A DNA stretch of 64,000 bases from a bacterium. Lineage in GTDB: Bacteria > Bacillota > Clostridia > Christensenellales > Aristaeellaceae. The position numbers and the translations under genes are program-made. This document shows positions 15,493 through 24,551 of the stretch, one piece after another. The number at the start of each line of letters is the position of its first letter. Position 1 is the first letter of the stretch. The notes beneath the pieces were generated by a model, which ran no database searches, had not been told where the DNA came from, and saw only the letters and a list, made by a program, of their open reading frames with translations. The stretch spans positions 62,001-126,000 of the forward strand of contig SFTH01000004.1 of the NCBI GenBank assembly GCA_004563405.1. The letters run 5' to 3'.

Positions 15493-16995
15493 ATGCGGGA
15501 GCTTCTGCGGATGGAAGGTATCACCAAAACCTTTCCCGGCGTCAAGGCGCTGGACAATGTCAACCTCACCCTGAATGCCGGCGAAGTGCACGCGCTGCTC
15601 GGCGAAAACGGCGCGGGAAAATCGACGCTGATGAAGATCCTCAACGGCGTCGCGGGGTATAAACCGGATTCCGGTTCAATCTATATCCGCGGCGAAAAAG
15701 TGAGCATTGACAGCATCAACGACGCACAGAAGCTGGGCATCAGCATCATTTTCCAGGAAATTACCATGTGTCCGGATTGCACCGTCGCAGATAACGTGTT
15801 CATCGGACGCCAGAAGAGCCGCTTTGGCTTTGTGGACAGCAACTATGTGAACGAACAGACGCAAAAGATACTGGATCGCCTGGGGTTGGACTCCATCCAT
15901 CCAAACGATGTGGTGCGTACCATGTCCGTGGCGCAGACCCAGATGGTGGAGATCTGTAAGGCGCTTTCCTACAATGCGGATATTCTGGTCTTTGATGAAC
16001 CTACAGCGGCACTGGCCGAGAAGGAAATCGTCAAGCTCTTTGAAATTATCCACGAGCTCAAGCGGCAGGGCAAAGGCATCATCTATATTTCGCACCGCAT
16101 GGAGGAGCTTTCTCAGATTGCGGACCGCGTGACCGTGCTTCGCGATGGTTGCACCATTGGCGAGTCCTTCGACTTTAACAGCACTTCGATGGACGAGATT
16201 ATCAGGCGAATGGTGGGACGCACGCTGGAGAACAAATTCCCCCAGCACACGCGCACCATCGGTGAAAAGTTCTTCGAAGTCAACAATCTCAAAAACAATC
16301 GTTGCGATATCAGGCATTTTGACCTTCGCAGGGGGGAGATTCACGGAATCGCAGGCCTCATGGGCGCGGGACGGACGGAGATGGTTCGCTCAATTGTGGG
16401 CGCGGATCCCAGCGAGAGCATCGAGATTATTCTGGAGGGCAAGCCGATTCACATCCGATCGCCTAAGCAGGCGATGGAGCATGGCGTGGCCTACCTCACT
16501 GAGGATCGCAAGCATGAGGGCCTGGCTCTGAACATGGACTGCGAAAAGAATATCAACATGTCCTCGTTGAAGAAAATTTCCCGGCGCGGATTTGTCAATG
16601 AGCATAAGGCTCGGGAAAATGCAATGGAGTACGTCCAGAAGCTGGGCATCAAGACGCCCAAACTGACGCAGTATGCCCGCCTTCTCTCCGGCGGCAATCA
16701 GCAGAAGATGGTCATCGCCAAATGGCTTTCTCATGGCGCGAAGGTCATGATTTTTGACGAGCCCACCCGAGGCATTGATGTTGGCGCAAAATATGAAATC
16801 TACAAGCTGATGAACGAGTTGAGCGATTCCGGAGTCGGCATCATCATGATTTCATCTGAACTGCCCGAGCTGCTGGGCATGAGCGATCGGATTTCGCTGA
16901 TGCATGAGGGCAAGATTGTAGGAGAAGTGGAGGCCTTGCATACCAATCAGGAAGAGGTGCTCGGCTATATCGCCGGTATCCATTCCAAAGACTGA
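15493..16995 (+). CDS. ribose-type ABC transporter, fused ATP-binding protein
   Basis: 500 residues with two ABC domains, as in RbsA/XylG/MglA. The first half has Walker A GENGAGKST near residue 40 and Walker B ILVFDEPTAAL, with a degenerate signature. The second half has a degenerate Walker A (GLMGAGRTE), a normal signature LSGGNQQK and Walker B MIFDEPTRGID, the pattern usual for carbohydrate uptake transporter-2 ATPases. It powers import together with the next two genes. Confidence 0.96.
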   Translation: MRELLRMEGITKTFPGVKALDNVNLTLNAGEVHALLGENGAGKSTLMKILNGVAGYKPDSGSIYIRGEKVSIDSINDAQKLGISIIFQEITMCPDCTVADNVFIGRQKSRFGFVDSNYVNEQTQKILDRLGLDSIHPNDVVRTMSVAQTQMVEICKALSYNADILVFDEPTAALAEKEIVKLFEIIHELKRQGKGIIYISHRMEELSQIADRVTVLRDGCTIGESFDFNSTSMDEIIRRMVGRTLENKFPQHTRTIGEKFFEVNNLKNNRCDIRHFDLRRGEIHGIAGLMGAGRTEMVRSIVGADPSESIEIILEGKPIHIRSPKQAMEHGVAYLTEDRKHEGLALNMDCEKNINMSSLKKISRRGFVNEHKARENAMEYVQKLGIKTPKLTQYARLLSGGNQQKMVIAKWLSHGAKVMIFDEPTRGIDVGAKYEIYKLMNELSDSGVGIIMISSELPELLGMSDRISLMHEGKIVGEVEALHTNQEEVLGYIAGIHSKD

Positions 16996-17013
16996 TCAAA
17001 GGAGAGCATGTAG

Positions 17014-18015
17014 ATGGAAGCCAATACGAATAAATCGAAGATGCGGTCTTCGAAGATGTATGCGTTTGCCAAGAGCCTGCTGGTTCTGGTGATTCTGATT
17101 CTGATATTCTCCATTCTGTCTGAGCCGTTCAGGACCGTCAACAATATGGTCAGTATCGCGCTGTCCGTCGCAATTTACGGTGTTCTGGCCTGTGGCATTT
17201 CCTTCGTGCTCATCTGCGGTGGTTCGGATATTTCCATCGGTTCCATCGTCGGCCTCAGCGGTGTATTCATGGGCATACTCATCCGGGAGGGCTTTGGCGC
17301 CGTACCTGCAATCCTGTTGACGATGCTCTGTGGCGCGGTGTTGGGCGGCATCAACGGTCTCATGGTCACCAAGATGCACATGATTCCCTTCGTCGCCACA
17401 CTCGGTACCCAGTACGCCTATCGTGGCCTGACCTTCATCTTCTCGGGCGGATCCTCCATATCCATTCGAACCGCGGCCCGGGATGAGGCAACGCTGGATT
17501 TCCTCAAGGTTCTCGGCTCCGGCAAGATATTCGGAAGTATTCCGATCCTCATACCTGTCATGTTTACATTTGCAATCATCGTGGGAATTGCGCTTTCCAA
17601 GACCGTATTCGGTCGCAGAATCTATGCCACGGGTTCCAATCCTGAGGCGGCGCGCCTTTCCGGCATCAACACCGATTTCATCATGACTGCCGCCTATGCA
17701 ATCAGCGGCCTCGGTTCCGGCCTGGCAGGCGTCATGCTCACCACCCGACTGCTCTCCGCGCAGCCGACCGCAGGTACGAGCTATGAGCTGGAGGGCATCG
17801 CGGCTTCCGTAATCGGCGGCGTATCCATGATGGGTGGTCAGGGCAACATTGCGGGCGCAGTCGTCGGCGCTTTCGTAATCGGCGTCATGCGCAACGGCCT
17901 GAACATCATGGGCATCAACAGCTATGTGCAGCAGGTTGTCACCGGCCTGATCATCATCGGCGCAGTCTATCTCGACATTACCCGCCGCCGCAAGGAAGAG
18001 GCAAGCAAAAAGTAA
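17014..18015 (+). CDS. ribose-type ABC transporter permease
   Basis: 333 residues, highly hydrophobic with about ten membrane helices, ending in basic residues (RRRKEEASKK). Motifs of RbsC-like permeases are present: CGGSDISIGSIVGLSG, AVLGGINGLMVTKMHMIPFV, GRRIYATGSNPEAARLSGI and GGVSMMGGQGNIAGAVVGA. It starts 18 bases after the ATPase gene with an aaaggagag site. Confidence 0.96.
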   Translation: MEANTNKSKMRSSKMYAFAKSLLVLVILILIFSILSEPFRTVNNMVSIALSVAIYGVLACGISFVLICGGSDISIGSIVGLSGVFMGILIREGFGAVPAILLTMLCGAVLGGINGLMVTKMHMIPFVATLGTQYAYRGLTFIFSGGSSISIRTAARDEATLDFLKVLGSGKIFGSIPILIPVMFTFAIIVGIALSKTVFGRRIYATGSNPEAARLSGINTDFIMTAAYAISGLGSGLAGVMLTTRLLSAQPTAGTSYELEGIAASVIGGVSMMGGQGNIAGAVVGAFVIGVMRNGLNIMGINSYVQQVVTGLIIIGAVYLDITRRRKEEASKK

Positions 18016-18037
18016 TCCCCACATTCCCATTGCTTCA

Positions 18038-18063
18038 CAACGGTCGTTGCTAGCAGACCGTTG
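18038..18063 (+). other. intercistronic hairpin
   Basis: Arms caacggtc and gaccgttg flank a 10-base loop between the permease and binding-protein genes. Such hairpins can protect the downstream message and raise binding-protein output; there is no T-run. Confidence 0.5.
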
Positions 18064-18090
18064 GAAATATAAGAAAAGGAGAAGACAATC

Positions 18091-19059
18091 ATGAAGAAAA
18101 TCGTAAGTCTCGTACTCGCACTCGTACTCGTTCTGAGCCTGGCTACCATGGCCATGGCAGAATCCAAGGGAACCATCTACGTCATCGGCAAAGAGAATCA
18201 GTATGACCACTGGCTCACGCTCAGAGCCGGTGCGGAGCAGGCAGGCAAGGACTTTGGCTACGAAGTGGTTTACGAAGCGGCGCCCCTGGGCGAAGTAGAT
18301 ATTGAGAAGCAGGTTTCCATGGTTGAGGCGTACATCAACGTAAAGCCCGCCGCCATCTGCCTGGCTCCCAATGATTCCGATGCCTGCGCCGGCGTTTGCC
18401 TGCAGGCTCAGGAAGCCGGCGTGCCCATGATCCTGTTCGATACCGCCATTACGACCGATGATTACGACTACTTCATTGCTTTCGATAACCATGGGGCAGC
18501 CGAAAAGCTGGCGGCGTGCATCGCAGAGAAGATTGGCGGCGAAGGCAAGGTTGCAATCATTTCCGCCGTCCCCGGCTCCTCCGTCCTGGCAGCCCGCGAG
18601 AATGGCTTCATCGACTACATGAAGGACAACTGCCCCGATATTGAATTCGTCGATGAGATTCTCTATTGCCAGAATGACTCCGCGAAGGCCATGTCCCAGA
18701 CCTATGACCTGCTGGCGGCCAATCCCGATCTGAAGGCGATCTTCACCGTGAACACCCAGTCCGGCGAAGGCGTGGCTGCGGCTCTGGATGAGATGGGCAA
18801 GGGCGGCGAGGTCCTGATGGCGGGCTTCGATCCTTCCGCGACCATCGAGCAGTTCGTGAAGGACGGCATCTACACCGCCCTGAATGTCACCAAGTCTTAC
18901 GACATGGGCTACAAGACCGTTGAAGTTGCGGTCGCTGCCATTGAAGGCACCACCGTGGAAGGCATGAACGGCAAGTTCCTCGACTCCGGTTCCATCGTTG
19001 TCACCCAGGACAATGTGGAAAGCGAAGAGGCTCAGTCCCTGCTGCATCCCTTCGGTTAA
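18091..19059 (+). CDS. ribose-type ABC transporter sugar-binding protein
   Basis: 322 residues. The signal peptide MKKIVSLVLALVLVL...AMA-ES is cleavable and has no lipobox cysteine. The mature protein is a periplasmic-binding-protein-like I fold: IYVIGKENQYDHWLTL, QVSMVEAYINVKPAAICLAP, VPMILFDTAITTDD, FIAFDNHGAAEKLAACIAE and a late MAGFDPSATIEQFVKDG. It would deliver a sugar to the preceding permease/ATPase. The absence of a lipid anchor is unusual for a monoderm. Confidence 0.94.
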   Translation: MKKIVSLVLALVLVLSLATMAMAESKGTIYVIGKENQYDHWLTLRAGAEQAGKDFGYEVVYEAAPLGEVDIEKQVSMVEAYINVKPAAICLAPNDSDACAGVCLQAQEAGVPMILFDTAITTDDYDYFIAFDNHGAAEKLAACIAEKIGGEGKVAIISAVPGSSVLAARENGFIDYMKDNCPDIEFVDEILYCQNDSAKAMSQTYDLLAANPDLKAIFTVNTQSGEGVAAALDEMGKGGEVLMAGFDPSATIEQFVKDGIYTALNVTKSYDMGYKTVEVAVAAIEGTTVEGMNGKFLDSGSIVVTQDNVESEEAQSLLHPFG

Positions 19060-19101
19060 TCCTTCGATCGAGAGACTGGAGAATCCCTTCTGTTGAACAG
19101 A

Positions 19102-19147
19102 ACCTTCCGGGTCAGCTCACTAGCAGGGCTGACCCGGTTCGGAAGGT
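19102..19147 (+). promoter_or_regulatory. intercistronic stem-loop covering a ribosome binding site
   Basis: A 10-bp core stem (19107-19116 with 19128-19137) can extend so that accttcc (19102-19108) pairs with ggaaggt (19141-19147), which is the purine tract before the DUF4432 gene. This may attenuate transcription or translation after the abundant binding-protein message. Confidence 0.5.
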
Positions 19148-19158
19148 GTGTGAAAACT

Positions 19159-20220
19159 GTGAAATACCTGAACAGAGAGTACACCAAATCGGAATTGATG
19201 GCGTATGCCGGAAACATCCGTCAGATCATCGGCGCCGAGCGCCTGCAGCTGGCGGAGGGCAACGCGGACGGCGCGCGACTGATTCGCGTCTACAACGGAA
19301 GCGGCATGGAGTTTTTCCTCGTGGAGAGTCGTTGCCTGGACATGCTCTCCATGACTTACAAGGGGATACCGATGAATTTCCTGTCGAAGAACGGCCTGTT
19401 TTATCCCCTTCGCTATTTACCCACCGATGCAGACGATACCCTGAAACACCTGGCGGGAGGTATGTTTTACACCTGTGGCACGGCCAATGTGGGTTGGGAA
19501 TGTGTCGACGATGGCAAAAAACAGGTCAACCATGGCCGGATTAAAGCGATGTCCGCCACCAACGTTGCCGTACAGGGGCGCTGGACAGAGGACGACTATG
19601 AAATCGAAATCAGCGGTGAGATTCGCGAAACCTCGCTCTTTGATGAGAACATGGTGCTCAGACGCACGATTCGTACAAGCCTCGGAAAGCCGGTTGTGCA
19701 TATCCGGGATGAGATCGAGAACGAGAGCTTTGCAACGCAGCCGTTTATGTATATGTATCATCTCAACCTGGGCTTTCCCTTCGTAGACAGAGAGACGCGG
19801 GTATTTACCAGTCCTGCGGAGATTTCTGTGCGCGACCCCGAAACAGAGCGCTTCATTTCCCAATACCAGCAGATGGACGCCCCTGAGAGTCCCGGACGCG
19901 AGATCTGTCTGATGCACGCTTTCCGCGAGAAAGGGGTCGTCGTGAACGGCGCGGTGAACCGCCGCCTTGGCCTGGGATTTTACGTCCGGCAGAACACGGA
20001 GACGATGCCCTTCCTGCATCAGTGGAAGACCAATATTGCGGGAACCTATGCCATGGGAATGGAACCTGCCAACTGCCACTGCGAGGGCAGAATTCGGGAG
20101 CGCGAGGTTTATCATACGCTGCGCAGCCTGAAGCCCTTTGAAAAAGTGGTCGTGGAAATTGAACTTGGAATTCTTGAGGGGAGTGAAGAGCTCGACGCGT
20201 TTGAACAGGCGATGATCTGA
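19159..20220 (+). CDS. DUF4432 aldose epimerase-like protein
   Basis: 353 residues from a GTG start (a second GTG at 19150 is possible; the purine tract at 19141-19147 may be held in a hairpin). It matches DUF4432 proteins of the galactose mutarotase-like fold: MKYLNREYTKSELMAYAGNI, GSGMEFFLVESRCLDML, RTIRTSLGKPVVHIRDEIEN, YMYHLNLGFPFVD and MEPANCHCEG. Members are found in sugar operons and probably interconvert anomers or related sugar forms. Its place between transporter and isomerase genes fits a role on the incoming sugar. Confidence 0.85.
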   Translation: MKYLNREYTKSELMAYAGNIRQIIGAERLQLAEGNADGARLIRVYNGSGMEFFLVESRCLDMLSMTYKGIPMNFLSKNGLFYPLRYLPTDADDTLKHLAGGMFYTCGTANVGWECVDDGKKQVNHGRIKAMSATNVAVQGRWTEDDYEIEISGEIRETSLFDENMVLRRTIRTSLGKPVVHIRDEIENESFATQPFMYMYHLNLGFPFVDRETRVFTSPAEISVRDPETERFISQYQQMDAPESPGREICLMHAFREKGVVVNGAVNRRLGLGFYVRQNTETMPFLHQWKTNIAGTYAMGMEPANCHCEGRIREREVYHTLRSLKPFEKVVVEIELGILEGSEELDAFEQAMI

Positions 20221-20240
20221 ATGGATTTGGAGGGAGAGGC

Positions 20241-21617
20241 ATGGAAAAGAGAATTGGTCTGATTTCAACCTTTGCGCCTGGCAGAGACTGGGCGGAATCC
20301 GTTGTGGAGCGCGTATCCGCAGAGCATCTCGATTTGAAGGCCCGCCTCGAAGGAGAAGGGTATATCGTAATGGATGCGGGAAGCCTCCATCGCTCCTACG
20401 AAGAACTCATGTCTGCCACCCGGGAGCTTCGTTCGAAGGGCGTTCAGGCGCTGGTTGTTTTCGTCGGAACCTGGGCCTATTCCAACGCCATCGCAGGAGC
20501 AGCGCTCGAGCTTGGCGTACCCACCGTCATATGGGGAGATGCGACACCCGGAACATGCGGCCTGGTCGGCGCGGCGATCGCCATGGGCGGCCTGGATGAA
20601 TATGGCGTACATGGCAATCTCGTCTACGGGCCCATTGACGCGCCCGAAACGTGGAAGCGCGCCCGGGTTTTGCTGGACGCCGCCTGTGCGGTTGGCGCAT
20701 TGAGGGGATCCGTCCTCGGCGTCGCCGGTGGACGTTGCATGGGCATGCTCACAGCAGTCACGGATACAAACGCAGTACGCAGGCAGTTTGGAGTTGAAAT
20801 CGAATCCTTTGAACAGCTGTCGGTCGTAATTCGCGCGGAGGAAATTGCGTCTGATCGCGTGGAGCATTGCCTTGAGTGGATGCGCGTCACCTTTGGCAAA
20901 TTTATCGCAGGCGAGGATGTGCTGCGCAGGCAGATTCGACTCTATCTTGCCATGAAGGATCTCATTGCCGAGGAGGGCTATGACTTTGTGGCTGTGCGCT
21001 GCATGCCGGAAATGCTCAACTACTATACGTCCTTTTGCCTGGCCCACGCCTTCCTGGGCGACGCCCAGGATGATCAGGGCCCGAAGGAGCGCATGGTATT
21101 TGCCTGCGAGGGGGATATCAATGCCGCGCTGACGATGCAACTGCTCAAATATCTCGCGCCGGAGAGCCCTGTGCTCTTCAGCGACGTATCAGAGTACAAC
21201 TTTGCCGATGATCTGGTGCTCACCTGCAATTGTGGATCCCAGCCGACGGACTTTGCAAGCTCCAGCAAGGAAGTGTACTTTGAAACCGAAGGTGTTCACG
21301 AGCACAGATGGAAATGGGGCGGAAGCTGTCCGCAGTTCGTTTCCCGCAGCGGGCATGCGACGGCTGCGCGCCTGGGCAGAAAAAACGGGCGCTATAGAAT
21401 GTTGATTATGCCCGTGGAGGTCGAGGAACAGCCTCGGGAGCGCCTGAGGGAATCCACCTGGCAGCGGCCGCACACTTATTTCAGACTCAACTGTCCCAAG
21501 GAAGATTTCTTTGCAAACCTCTTTTCGAATCATATTCATTTGGTCTATGGAGACTGTGTAGACAAACTGGAGGAAGTTTGTCGCATCCTGGATATTGATC
21601 CCATTGTATTAAAATAA
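20241..21617 (+). CDS. L-fucose isomerase-like protein
   Basis: 458 residues. It matches the L-fucose/L-arabinose isomerase family: an N-terminal segment with LISTFAPGRDWAES, then ALVVFVGTWAYSNAIA, GVAGGRCMGMLTAVTD, and the C-terminal metal site ACEGDINAALTMQLL (Glu near residue 289), VLFSDVSEY and CPQFVSRSGHATAARLG. Such enzymes turn aldoses into ketoses for later phosphorylation. The protein is shorter than E. coli FucI and belongs to the divergent fucose-isomerase-like group, so substrate identity is open. It is followed by an aldolase and a kinase gene. Confidence 0.9.
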   Translation: MEKRIGLISTFAPGRDWAESVVERVSAEHLDLKARLEGEGYIVMDAGSLHRSYEELMSATRELRSKGVQALVVFVGTWAYSNAIAGAALELGVPTVIWGDATPGTCGLVGAAIAMGGLDEYGVHGNLVYGPIDAPETWKRARVLLDAACAVGALRGSVLGVAGGRCMGMLTAVTDTNAVRRQFGVEIESFEQLSVVIRAEEIASDRVEHCLEWMRVTFGKFIAGEDVLRRQIRLYLAMKDLIAEEGYDFVAVRCMPEMLNYYTSFCLAHAFLGDAQDDQGPKERMVFACEGDINAALTMQLLKYLAPESPVLFSDVSEYNFADDLVLTCNCGSQPTDFASSSKEVYFETEGVHEHRWKWGGSCPQFVSRSGHATAARLGRKNGRYRMLIMPVEVEEQPRERLRESTWQRPHTYFRLNCPKEDFFANLFSNHIHLVYGDCVDKLEEVCRILDIDPIVLK

Positions 21618-21651
21618 ACCGCACCCAATACACTGACAGGAGGAATACATT

Positions 21652-22392
21652 ATGAATTATCTGTCTGATCGCGAAGCACGGGAATTGATCTGCAACATCG
21701 GCCATCGCATGTCTGACAAGGGATATGTGTCGGCAAACGACGGCAACATGTCCATTCGCGTTGGAGAGAATACCGCCATCATCACGCCGACCGGAATCAA
21801 CAAGGGCGAACTAACGCCGGATATCCTTTTGAAAATTGACTTTGACGGGAATATACTGGACAATCCCGGCAACATGCGTCCGACCTGCGAAACGCGCCTG
21901 CACATGAACTGCTATAAGAGCAACGATGCGCTCATGTCGACCTGCCATACGCATGCGCAAAACGCCATGGTGTGGGCATGCGCGGGCGTCGCGCTGGACG
22001 TTGCCTTTGGCCCGGAGCCCCAGGGCACAATCGGCAAGGTGCCGGTGGCTCCCTATGGATATCCGGGCAGCGTGGAGCTTTCAGAGTCGGTGATCCCGTT
22101 TACCAAGGATTACAAGTGCTGTCTGCTGGCCAATCATGGCGCCATGAGCTGGGGATACAGCCCGAAGGAAGCATGGTATGTCATGGAAGCCCTCGAGGCC
22201 TATGCAAAGCTCTGCATGCAGATGCGCATGTTGCAGCTTACGCCCAGACTGCTCTCCAGAGAGCAGATTGAAGATGTCGTCAGATATTGCAAGCCCACCT
22301 GCATGACGGAGAAGAACCGCATGGTAGGCGGCGATGCTGTCGTCAATACGCAGCCGGGGATCAATCTGTCTGAACTCCTCGGGTTGAAGTGA
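21652..22392 (+). CDS. class II aldolase/adducin-family protein (first copy)
   Basis: 246 residues. Zinc ligands are visible as CHTHAQNAM around residue 104 and LLANHGAMSWG around residue 158, with GNMSIRVGENTAIITPTGIN near the N-terminus and a catalytic-type Glu in TCETRLHMN. The family includes L-fuculose-1-phosphate and L-rhamnulose-1-phosphate aldolases, which give DHAP and an aldehyde. It has a strong aggagg site and lies directly before the first FGGY kinase gene. Confidence 0.92.
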   Translation: MNYLSDREARELICNIGHRMSDKGYVSANDGNMSIRVGENTAIITPTGINKGELTPDILLKIDFDGNILDNPGNMRPTCETRLHMNCYKSNDALMSTCHTHAQNAMVWACAGVALDVAFGPEPQGTIGKVPVAPYGYPGSVELSESVIPFTKDYKCCLLANHGAMSWGYSPKEAWYVMEALEAYAKLCMQMRMLQLTPRLLSREQIEDVVRYCKPTCMTEKNRMVGGDAVVNTQPGINLSELLGLK

Positions 22393-22402
22393 GGAAAAGA
22401 CC

Positions 22403-23893
22403 ATGACAGCGCATCATGTGTTGGCTCTGGACGTCGGCACTTCCAGCGTTCGTGCGATGATCGGTGCTTTTGACGGAGAAAGACTGACGCTTGAAGAGAA
22501 CGATCGCTTTTATCATATGCCGGTTGAGACTCCATCGGGGATTTATTGGAACCTGCCCGGCATTTATCAAAGGTTGGAGGAGCTGATTTCCGGCGCGCTT
22601 ATGCGCAGAAACGCGATACAGAGCCTTTCTTTAGATGCGTGGGGAACCGATATGGTGGCGTTGGACCGGTCGGGCGATCTGATCACCAACGGAATCTCTA
22701 CCCGGGATGTGCGCTTTCGCGGCGTCAAGGAGGAATTCTTCCGCTTAATCCCCCGGGATGAAATCTATGCGCGCACTGGGATCCAGTTTCTTGACTGGAA
22801 TACGTTGTATCTGCTCTACAGCCTGAACCGGGAAAAGCCCTGGCTGAAGGATGCTGCGGAACGATGGCTCTTTGCGCCGGACTGCCTTCTCTATCTGCTG
22901 ACCGGCGAAAGGATATGCGATTACACGATTGCATCCACTTCCCAAATGCTCAATCCGGAATCCGGTAAGTGGGATCAGCAGCTGGTGTGCGCTGCGGGCG
23001 TTCATCCGGCCAGTCTGGGCACGCCTGAGCGGGGAAAGCTCCTGGGCGAGGCGCGCGCATCCGGACTTCAGGTCTACTCCGGATGCAGCCATGACACTGC
23101 GGCTGCCGTTGCCGGGACGCCGATCGGGGGAAAAGACGAGCTCTATATCATTGCGGGTTCCTGGGCCATGATGGGCGCGGAGCTTTCAGAACCGGTTGTC
23201 AGCAGCGCAGCGCAGAAATGCGGTTTTTCAAACGAGGGTGGAGTGGACGGAAGCATCCGCTTTCTGAAGAATTCGATGGGCATGTGGCTGATTCAGGAAT
23301 CGCGCCGCGAATGGGCGCGACAGGGGACGGAGATGAGCTTCGGTGATCTCGCGGCCGCCGGCACGGAAGAAACGCCCTATCGTGCGATCATTGATGTAAA
23401 TGAACCGCGGCTGCAATCCGCGGGAGACGTTCCCGGCATCATCCGTGAATTGTGTGCGCAGTCCGGACAGTTTGTCCCCCAGTCCGCCGGGGAGGTCGTG
23501 CGCGTCATCAACGACAGCCTTGCCTTTAAATTCCGGATTCAGCTGGAGGAAATCGAGCGTTGCACCGGGCGAAGGTACGGCACCATTCATGTGGTTGCCG
23601 GCGGCAGCAGAGATGCGTCTCTCTGTCAGGCCATCGCAGATGTCACCGGCTGCAGGGTACTTGCAGGTCCTTCTGAGGCGAGCGCATATGGGAACTGCAT
23701 GTCGCAGCTGATTTGTTCCGGCATGGTCAAGGATCTCTCTGAAGCCCGGCAGGTTCTGCGCAATTCGATCCATATGCGGGAGTTTTTGCCCTGCGGAAGC
23801 GCAGAGATCGAGGACCTGGTTGCGCGCATGCGCTCTTCCATTCAATCTACGGTCTCGAGAACGCAAAACAGAGAAAGAGGCGGTTTGAAATGA
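22403..23893 (+). CDS. FGGY-family carbohydrate kinase (first copy)
   Basis: 496 residues, rhamnulokinase/fuculokinase-like. Visible motifs: LALDVGTSSVRAMIG at the N-terminus, LSLDAWGTDMVALD near residue 78 (substrate-binding region), YSGCSHDTAAAVAGTP, and the ATP-side VVAGGSRDASLCQAIADVTG. It would phosphorylate the ketose made by the fucose isomerase-like enzyme. The last bases overlap the next aldolase gene by 4 (ATGA), so kinase and aldolase are coupled. Confidence 0.93.
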   Translation: MTAHHVLALDVGTSSVRAMIGAFDGERLTLEENDRFYHMPVETPSGIYWNLPGIYQRLEELISGALMRRNAIQSLSLDAWGTDMVALDRSGDLITNGISTRDVRFRGVKEEFFRLIPRDEIYARTGIQFLDWNTLYLLYSLNREKPWLKDAAERWLFAPDCLLYLLTGERICDYTIASTSQMLNPESGKWDQQLVCAAGVHPASLGTPERGKLLGEARASGLQVYSGCSHDTAAAVAGTPIGGKDELYIIAGSWAMMGAELSEPVVSSAAQKCGFSNEGGVDGSIRFLKNSMGMWLIQESRREWARQGTEMSFGDLAAAGTEETPYRAIIDVNEPRLQSAGDVPGIIRELCAQSGQFVPQSAGEVVRVINDSLAFKFRIQLEEIERCTGRRYGTIHVVAGGSRDASLCQAIADVTGCRVLAGPSEASAYGNCMSQLICSGMVKDLSEARQVLRNSIHMREFLPCGSAEIEDLVARMRSSIQSTVSRTQNRERGGLK

Positions 23894-24522
23894 ACAGGAT
23901 CGAGAAAAAATACATTCAGGAAGTGATCGAGTGCGCGCGAAGGCTCGATCAGAAAGGCATGGTGAATGGCTTCGAGGGGAATATTTCGACGCGTCACAAC
24001 GGTTTGATTTACATAACGCCCACCGGCATGAGCAAGGCGACCCTGACGGAAGATATGATTGCCGTCGTGGATGAAAATGGGATTCAGATTGCAGGCAGCT
24101 TCAGGCCGACCTCTGAGCTTCCCATGCACATGGACGCGTACGCTGTTCGCGACGATATCGTCGGCGTGATTCACACCCATGCGCCCTTCCTGACGGCGCA
24201 TGCGCTGTGCAATATTCCCGTGGAGACCCATGCGTATCCCGAAATGATGGGGAATTTTGGCCGCTTTGAAGTTGCACCCTATGGACGGCCGGGTACCGAC
24301 GCCATTTTTGAGGGAGCTGTGCCCATTCTGAAGAAGCGGGATGTATGCCTGCTGGGCAATCACGGCGCAATTTCTGTTGGAACCAGCCTTGTGGATGCAA
24401 TGAATAAAATGGAGGCGGCCGAGTCCATTGCAAAGACGCTCTTTATCGCGCGGATGATGGGAAAAGCCGTTGACCTGAGCGACGAGGAGTGTGCATTCTT
24501 CTTTTCTCTGAGTGATCGTTGA
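23890..24522 (+). CDS. class II aldolase/adducin-family protein (second copy)
   Basis: 210 residues, about the length of FucA. The motifs are GNISTRHNGLIYITPTGMSK, RPTSELPMHMDAY with the catalytic Glu, the zinc site VIHTHAPFLTAHA, and LLGNHGAISVG. It is clearly distinct from the first aldolase of the operon and more compact. It overlaps the upstream kinase by 4 bases. A ketose-1-phosphate aldolase role is likely, but the sugar is unknown. Confidence 0.93.
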   Translation: MNRIEKKYIQEVIECARRLDQKGMVNGFEGNISTRHNGLIYITPTGMSKATLTEDMIAVVDENGIQIAGSFRPTSELPMHMDAYAVRDDIVGVIHTHAPFLTAHALCNIPVETHAYPEMMGNFGRFEVAPYGRPGTDAIFEGAVPILKKRDVCLLGNHGAISVGTSLVDAMNKMEAAESIAKTLFIARMMGKAVDLSDEECAFFFSLSDR

Positions 24523-24551
24523 TTCTGGACGTGGCAAGGGGGAGATGAACT

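Noticed and set aside
16996..19047. A 683-codon minus-strand frame opposite the permease and sugar-binding protein
   Set aside because: It has Asp/His/Gly-rich shadow composition and is fully antisense to two clear transporter genes.
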